From NCBI GenBank assembly GCA_000435495.1, contig FR884047.1, forward strand, positions 14,536-24,117: 9,582 bases of DNA, written 5' to 3'. Positions 6,469 to 9,582 of this stretch are shown piece after piece. The stretch comes from Firmicutes bacterium CAG:552. GTDB lineage: Bacteria; Bacillota; Clostridia; Christensenellales; Pumilibacteraceae. The notes below the pieces were generated by a model, which did not search any database, was not told the origin of the DNA, and saw only the letters and a list, made by a program, of their open reading frames with translations. Within the stretch, counting starts at the first letter, position 1; every line of letters starts with the position of its first letter. The position numbers and the translations under genes are program-made.

Positions 6469-7398
6469 ATGCCATTGGTTACTTCAACCGAAATGTTCAA
6501 AAAGGCGTATGAAGGCGGCTATGCGATAGGTGCTTTTAACGTAAACAACATGGAGATTATTCAAGGCATAGTCGAAGCGGGCAAGCTCGAACGCTCACCG
6601 CTTATTCTTCAGGTATCGGCAGGCGCCAGAAAATATGCCAGCCCGATATATCTTCGCAAGCTCGTAGAAGCTGCCGTAGAAGACTCCGGTCTTCCTATCT
6701 GCTTACATCTCGATCACGGCGATAGCTACGAACTTTGCGTTCAATCCATCAAAGACGGCTTTACGTCCGTTATGATCGATGCGTCCAAACATCCCCTTTC
6801 GGAGAACATTCGCATAACAAAAGAAGTAGTTAATTACGCTCACGACCACGGCGTAGTAGTAGAAGCCGAACTCGGCAGACTCGAAGGCGTCGAAGACGAC
6901 GTAAACGTAAGCGCCGAAGAAAGCAGCTACACCGATCCCGATCAGGTTCAGGAATTCGTGGAAAAAACCGGCGTAGACAGCCTTGCTATAGCAATCGGAA
7001 CTTCGCACGGCGCATACAAATTTAAAGGCGAACCCAAGCTTCGTTTCGACATCCTCGAGGAAGTGGAAAAACGCCTTCCCGGATTTCCCATCGTACTTCA
7101 CGGGGCAAGCTCCGTACTCCCCGAATACGTTCATACCATAAATGAATTCGGAGGCAGCATGAACGGCGCCAAAGGCGTTCCCGAAGATATGTTGCGAAGA
7201 GCCGCAAGCATGGCTGTCTGCAAAATAAATATCGACTCCGACCTCAGACTTGCCTGCACTGCAGCTATACGTCGTCACCTCGCAGAAAATCCGACGCACT
7301 TCGATCCTCGTCAGTATCTCGGACCTGCAAGAACTCTTATTACCGAATGTGTGAGACACAAGATAGTAAACGTTCTCGGCAGCAGCAACAAAGCGTAA
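6469..7398 (+). CDS. fba: Fructose-1,6-bisphosphate aldolase, class II
   Basis: A 309-aa cytoplasmic zinc enzyme that cleaves fructose 1,6-bisphosphate to dihydroxyacetone phosphate and glyceraldehyde 3-phosphate, the substrate of the GAPDH encoded nearby. The ATG at 6469 follows TGGAGG (6455-6460) with 8 nt spacing; the in-frame TTG at 6454 lies inside that site and is rejected. Visible: the start GAFNVNN (21-27), HLDHGD with catalytic Asp82 and zinc ligand His83, VEAELGRLEG with Glu134, the zinc ligands His180 in GTSHGAYK and His211 in VLHGASS, and NIDSDLR in the phosphate-binding C-terminal part. The length fits class II aldolases of about 305-310 aa. It is a single gene between a divergent promoter region and a strong terminator. 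Tagatose-bisphosphate aldolase is a close relative, but fructose-bisphosphate aldolase fits the general motif set better. Confidence 0.95.
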   Translation: MPLVTSTEMFKKAYEGGYAIGAFNVNNMEIIQGIVEAGKLERSPLILQVSAGARKYASPIYLRKLVEAAVEDSGLPICLHLDHGDSYELCVQSIKDGFTSVMIDASKHPLSENIRITKEVVNYAHDHGVVVEAELGRLEGVEDDVNVSAEESSYTDPDQVQEFVEKTGVDSLAIAIGTSHGAYKFKGEPKLRFDILEEVEKRLPGFPIVLHGASSVLPEYVHTINEFGGSMNGAKGVPEDMLRRAASMAVCKINIDSDLRLACTAAIRRHLAENPTHFDPRQYLGPARTLITECVRHKIVNVLGSSNKA

Positions 7399-7426
7399 AA
7401 TATATAATTTCATTTTTACCTTCCAT

Positions 7427-7465
7427 AAAAAACGTTCGCAGACGATTTTGTCTGCGACGTTTTTT
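7427..7465. terminator. Bidirectional Rho-independent terminator between fba and the recombinase gene
   Basis: A 10-bp GC-containing stem (7433-7443 with 7450-7459, one bulged T at 7435 or 7436) around loop GATTTT is flanked by A6 (7427-7432) and T6 (7460-7465). It therefore has a U tract on both strands. It ends fba transcripts on the plus strand and can end recombinase transcripts arriving on the minus strand. Confidence 0.93.
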
Positions 7466-7516
7466 ATTGTCTTACTCGTATTCGGATGAGTAAACGGCAG
7501 GGAGAATATGCAGCCG
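7466..7516. other. Probable chromosome/mobile-element junction with an 8-bp inverted repeat
   Basis: This 51-bp stretch lies between the fba terminator and the stop codon of the serine recombinase gene. It holds TTACTCGT (7472-7479) and ATGAGTAA (7486-7493), which pair over 8 bp (one G-U) around ATTCGG and are followed by no T tract in either direction. In Tn4451/Tn5397-type elements the recombinase gene sits near one end, so the end of the element is expected here. The exact crossover dinucleotide cannot be fixed without the other end or an empty site. Confidence 0.4.
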
Positions 7517-9205
7517 TTAAAAGATTTCGGCTACACGACTTCCTTTCACTTTATACCCGTGCGTGCTTTCCGCACCGATAAATTTATAAATGATCCTGAT
7601 TTCCTGTTTGTGTGCGCTTCCGTCGGCATACTTTTCGCCTATATAAATCCTGTCGATGAAATTATTCAGTATTTCGGGAGTAAGTTCCTCGATTTCCGTA
7701 TAACTATTAACAACCTTCAGAAACTCCCGAATATTACTTTCTTCGTCGTTTACAACGTCTAACGCCTTTTTCAACTCAACGACTTCGCTCTTTAACGCCG
7801 TTTGTTCCGCCTCGTATTTTTTCGCCAACAAATCAAAGCGTTCGTCCGAAATTTTACCGGTTACGTTGTCTTCATACAGGTTTGCGATGATATCGTCAAG
7901 CGTTTTTATACGATTTTCCGCTTTGGTAATTTTGGTTTGCGCTGAGAGCCGCACGCTCCGCATTTCTTTTACCGAACATTTACGATACTTTTCGATAAAC
8001 TCCGATTCGTGCGTTTTCACTTCGTTCATCACCCGTTTGATATCTTCCAGAACCAATTCGTTCAGCACCCTCTTCAGAATCGAATGCGCCGTACACTGAA
8101 TCTTCGTCCGTCTGTTGTATTTTGAGCAAGCGTAAAAATCATAGTTCCTGTTTTTTGCAACACGTCTTAAAGTGATAGGAAAGCCGCAATCGGCACAATA
8201 TAACAATCCGGCGAAAATATTGATATCGTCAAAGTGATTTTTCACAACCCTTTTCACCTGCGTCAACTTCTGCGCCAGATCAAACGTTTCCTTATCGACA
8301 ATCGCTTCGTGATGATTTTCGATTATCTTCCATTCCGACGGATCGCGATAGATAAATCGCTTGTTTTTATACGATTTTCTCGTCGTTTTGAAATTTACGA
8401 GATATCCGATGTAATTCGGATTACGCAAGATTTTATAAACCGTGCTTCTGTGCCAGAAATACGGTGCAGTAGTATCGTTCCGATACATATTTCTTCCCTG
8501 TTTCAGATAAAACGCTTTCGGGGTGTCGTAGCCCTTTTCGGTCAGTATTTTCGCTATCGCAAGCGCATTATAGCCGTTGACGCTTAGTCTGAATATCTCC
8601 CGGATTGTCGGTGCGCACCTTTCGTCTATCAGCCACTTGTTTTTGTCGTTCGGATCTTTCATATATCCGAGCGACGGCGTGTTCGTCAGCGGTTTTCCCG
8701 ATTCGCCTTTATTCCTTATCACCGCGCGTATTTTTTTGCTCGTATCTCTCGCAAGCCATTCGTTAAAAACGTTTTTGAACGGTATCAATTCGTTATCCGA
8801 GCCGTTTTCGCTATCCACGTTATCGTTTATCGCTATAAAATGAATATTCTTTTCGGCAAACGTAAATTCCGTAAGATAGCCGACTTTCAGATAATCTCTT
8901 CCGAGCCTCGACATATCTTTTACAATTATCGTTTTCACTTTTCCTTCGTCTACGTCGGACATCATTCTCTGAAAATCCGGACGATTGAAATTCGTTCCGC
9001 TGTAACCGTCATCGATATAATATTCAATATTCCGATATCCGTGTTGTTTCGCATACCGCCCGAGAATATCTCTTTGGTTTTTGATACTGTTGCTTTCGCC
9101 CTCGGAACCGTTATCGTCTACGCTGAGCCTGCAATAAAGCGCGGTTATTCCGTCACCTCCGTTTTTTGTTCTTTTATTTTTATTTGCCGTTTGTAATTCT
9201 AACAT
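7517..9205 (-). CDS. Large serine recombinase (TnpX/TndX-like)
   Basis: A 562-aa site-specific recombinase that would excise and insert a transposon or ICE through a Ser-DNA intermediate. The ATG at 9205 follows GGAGG (9215-9219) with 9 nt spacing. Domains: resolvase catalytic domain about 20-165, with Ser28 in YCRLS, DDGYSGTNFNRP (65-76) and KDMSRLGRD (96-104, Arg100 and Arg103); recombinase DNA-binding domain about 175-300; zinc ribbon with Cys337, Cys340, Cys360 and Cys371; a coiled coil about 420-495; and a C-terminal part (YTEIEELTPEILNNFIDRI then an IIYKFIG end) like the DUF4368 region of clostridial transposon recombinases. All catalytic residues are present and the frame is open, so it is probably active. 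Its start overlaps the upstream small ORF by 7 nt, and it converges on fba. Confidence 0.95.
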   Translation of the reverse strand: MLELQTANKNKRTKNGGDGITALYCRLSVDDNGSEGESNSIKNQRDILGRYAKQHGYRNIEYYIDDGYSGTNFNRPDFQRMMSDVDEGKVKTIIVKDMSRLGRDYLKVGYLTEFTFAEKNIHFIAINDNVDSENGSDNELIPFKNVFNEWLARDTSKKIRAVIRNKGESGKPLTNTPSLGYMKDPNDKNKWLIDERCAPTIREIFRLSVNGYNALAIAKILTEKGYDTPKAFYLKQGRNMYRNDTTAPYFWHRSTVYKILRNPNYIGYLVNFKTTRKSYKNKRFIYRDPSEWKIIENHHEAIVDKETFDLAQKLTQVKRVVKNHFDDINIFAGLLYCADCGFPITLRRVAKNRNYDFYACSKYNRRTKIQCTAHSILKRVLNELVLEDIKRVMNEVKTHESEFIEKYRKCSVKEMRSVRLSAQTKITKAENRIKTLDDIIANLYEDNVTGKISDERFDLLAKKYEAEQTALKSEVVELKKALDVVNDEESNIREFLKVVNSYTEIEELTPEILNNFIDRIYIGEKYADGSAHKQEIRIIYKFIGAESTHGYKVKGSRVAEIF

Positions 9206-9432
9206 ATCTGTTTACCTCCGTCAGATTCCAAACAGCAAGTTCGTAACTTACCATATCCAAGCCGTTCTTCCGTCAGGCTTGTAAATTTTTTCATTACCAA
9301 ACGCTCTAATATCTCGTATGCTGATTCTCGCGCCCATTGCGTCGATTCAGTGCTTACGATATACAGCGTTTCGTTTTTTCTTGCCCTTATCTTGTTTTTA
9401 TCCGTTACCTTATTTAACTCTCTATTTTGCAA
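9199..9432 (-). CDS. Small TnpW-like protein coupled to the recombinase gene
   Basis: A 77-aa ORF whose stop codon overlaps the recombinase start by 7 nt, typical of translational coupling. Residues from about 20 (NETLYIVSTES, then ARESAYEILERLVMKKF) follow the pattern of small proteins found beside serine recombinases in clostridial Tn4451-type elements (TnpW family: a short beta strand ending in YIV, then a helix ending in ERLI/ERLV). That assignment is from memory of the pattern. The role is not established. The start is doubtful: the only in-frame option is TTG at 9432, just 2 nt after AAGGAG (9435-9440), and a stop codon lies upstream. Translation may depend on ribosomes finishing the preceding ORF, whose stop codon is at 9422-9424. 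The last 20 residues are Cys-rich and unlike the family pattern. Confidence 0.6.
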   Translation of the reverse strand: MQNRELNKVTDKNKIRARKNETLYIVSTESTQWARESAYEILERLVMKKFTSLTEERLGYGKLRTCCLESDGGKQIC

Positions 9433-9505
9433 ATCTCCTTAACTTTATTGTGCGGATACTATGTTCTCTCTCCGGATGGATACTATGTTCTCTCTCCATA
9501 AACAC
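9422..9505 (-). CDS. Short leader-like ORF encoding a tandem 8-residue repeat
   Basis: A 27-aa reading frame that I do not recognise. The GTG at 9505 lies 6 nt after a consensus AGGAGG (9512-9517); an ATG two codons later (9499) is at 12 nt. The peptide contains EREHSIHP followed directly by EREHSIRT, encoded by two copies of a 20-bp sequence at a 24-bp period, so the repeat keeps frame. It ends in a basic tail, IKLRRFAK. The stop codon lies 8-10 nt inside the following TnpW-like ORF, and the AAGGAG for that ORF is within its codons 22-24. It may be a leader peptide that controls recombinase expression, a small protein, or a frame created by DNA operator repeats. Confidence 0.45.
   Translation of the reverse strand: MFMEREHSIHPEREHSIRTIKLRRFAK
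9454..9497. repeat. Two direct copies of a 20-bp sequence, 24-bp period
   Basis: Minus-strand unit GGAGAGAGAACATAGTATCC occurs at 9478-9497 and 9454-9473 with no mismatch, separated by 4 bp. The unit ends are weakly symmetric (GGA against TCC). It lies upstream of the TnpW-like and recombinase genes, a usual place for binding sites that control excision functions. Confidence 0.9.
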
Positions 9506-9536
9506 AAAAATCCTCCTGTTCGATATTTTAGTTTTG

Positions 9537-9582
9537 TTACGTTTTATTGTTGTTTTTCTCTTCTTTTAAGCCGTCCATTATC
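9537..9582 (-). other. Possible 3' end of an upstream minus-strand gene
   Basis: Two minus-strand frames enter from the right edge and stop at TAA within 46 bp (9537-9539 and 9544-9546). The first would end in MDGLKEEKNNNKT, 19 bp ahead of the ribosome binding site of the repeat-peptide ORF, which would fit an operon. With so few codons I cannot choose between them or name a product. Confidence 0.2.

Noticed and set aside
6703..7413. Minus-strand open frame of 236 codons
   Set aside because: It is antisense to fba; the aldolase residues are all on the plus strand.
7472..7493. Hairpin considered as a terminator for the recombinase gene
   Set aside because: No T tract follows on either strand; the neighbouring hairpin at 7427-7465 fills that role.
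9318..9569. Plus-strand hydrophobic frame of 83 codons, which could look like a small membrane protein
   Set aside because: It is antisense to the repeat ORF and TnpW-like ORF; the hydrophobic look comes from pyrimidine-rich sequence opposite purine-rich coding and ribosome sites.

Overview
The window looks like the chromosome of a Bacillota bacterium of clostridial type. The pointers are a large Bacillus-type SRP RNA, a eukaryote-like (type 2) isoleucyl-tRNA synthetase, a short (371 aa) M29 aminopeptidase, AGGAGG-type ribosome binding sites, consensus sigma-A promoters and a TnpX/TndX-like serine recombinase. UGA is not read as Trp. I cannot name a genus from sequence alone.

Layout. Positions 1-2426 (minus) hold the first 808 codons of ileS. 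Its consensus promoter lies just upstream with a leader too short for a T-box. Next, all on the minus strand, come a strong terminator (2532-2560), the SRP RNA gene (about 2571-2846) with its own promoter, and a small putative lipoprotein gene (3048-3440) with a near-perfect promoter. Positions 3494-4009 hold no gene I can support. A hairpin terminator (4010-4044) closes gapA (4081-5097, minus), which sits 65 bp downstream of an M29 aminopeptidase gene (5163-6278, minus). A 190-bp divergent region separates the aminopeptidase from fba (6469-7398, plus), which ends in a strong bidirectional terminator (7427-7465).

From about 7466 rightwards the content is mobile. A 562-aa large serine recombinase (7517-9205, minus) converges on fba. 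It is preceded by an overlapping small TnpW-like ORF (9199-9432) and by a 27-codon ORF (9422-9505) that encodes a tandem in-frame 8-residue repeat. This looks like one end of an integrated transposon or ICE continuing past the right edge, with its chromosomal junction probably in 7466-7516.

How the genes work together. The left and middle parts are housekeeping: translation (IleRS), protein targeting (SRP RNA), lower glycolysis (aldolase and GAPDH) and peptide breakdown. The most unusual points are the repeat-peptide ORF coupled to the recombinase operon, a GAPDH whose NAD-selecting Asp is replaced by Asn-Arg, an SRP RNA whose S-domain tip is not the usual GGAA tetraloop, and a 9-bp inverted repeat just downstream of the aminopeptidase promoter. 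I found no CRISPR array, tRNA or clear new defence system.
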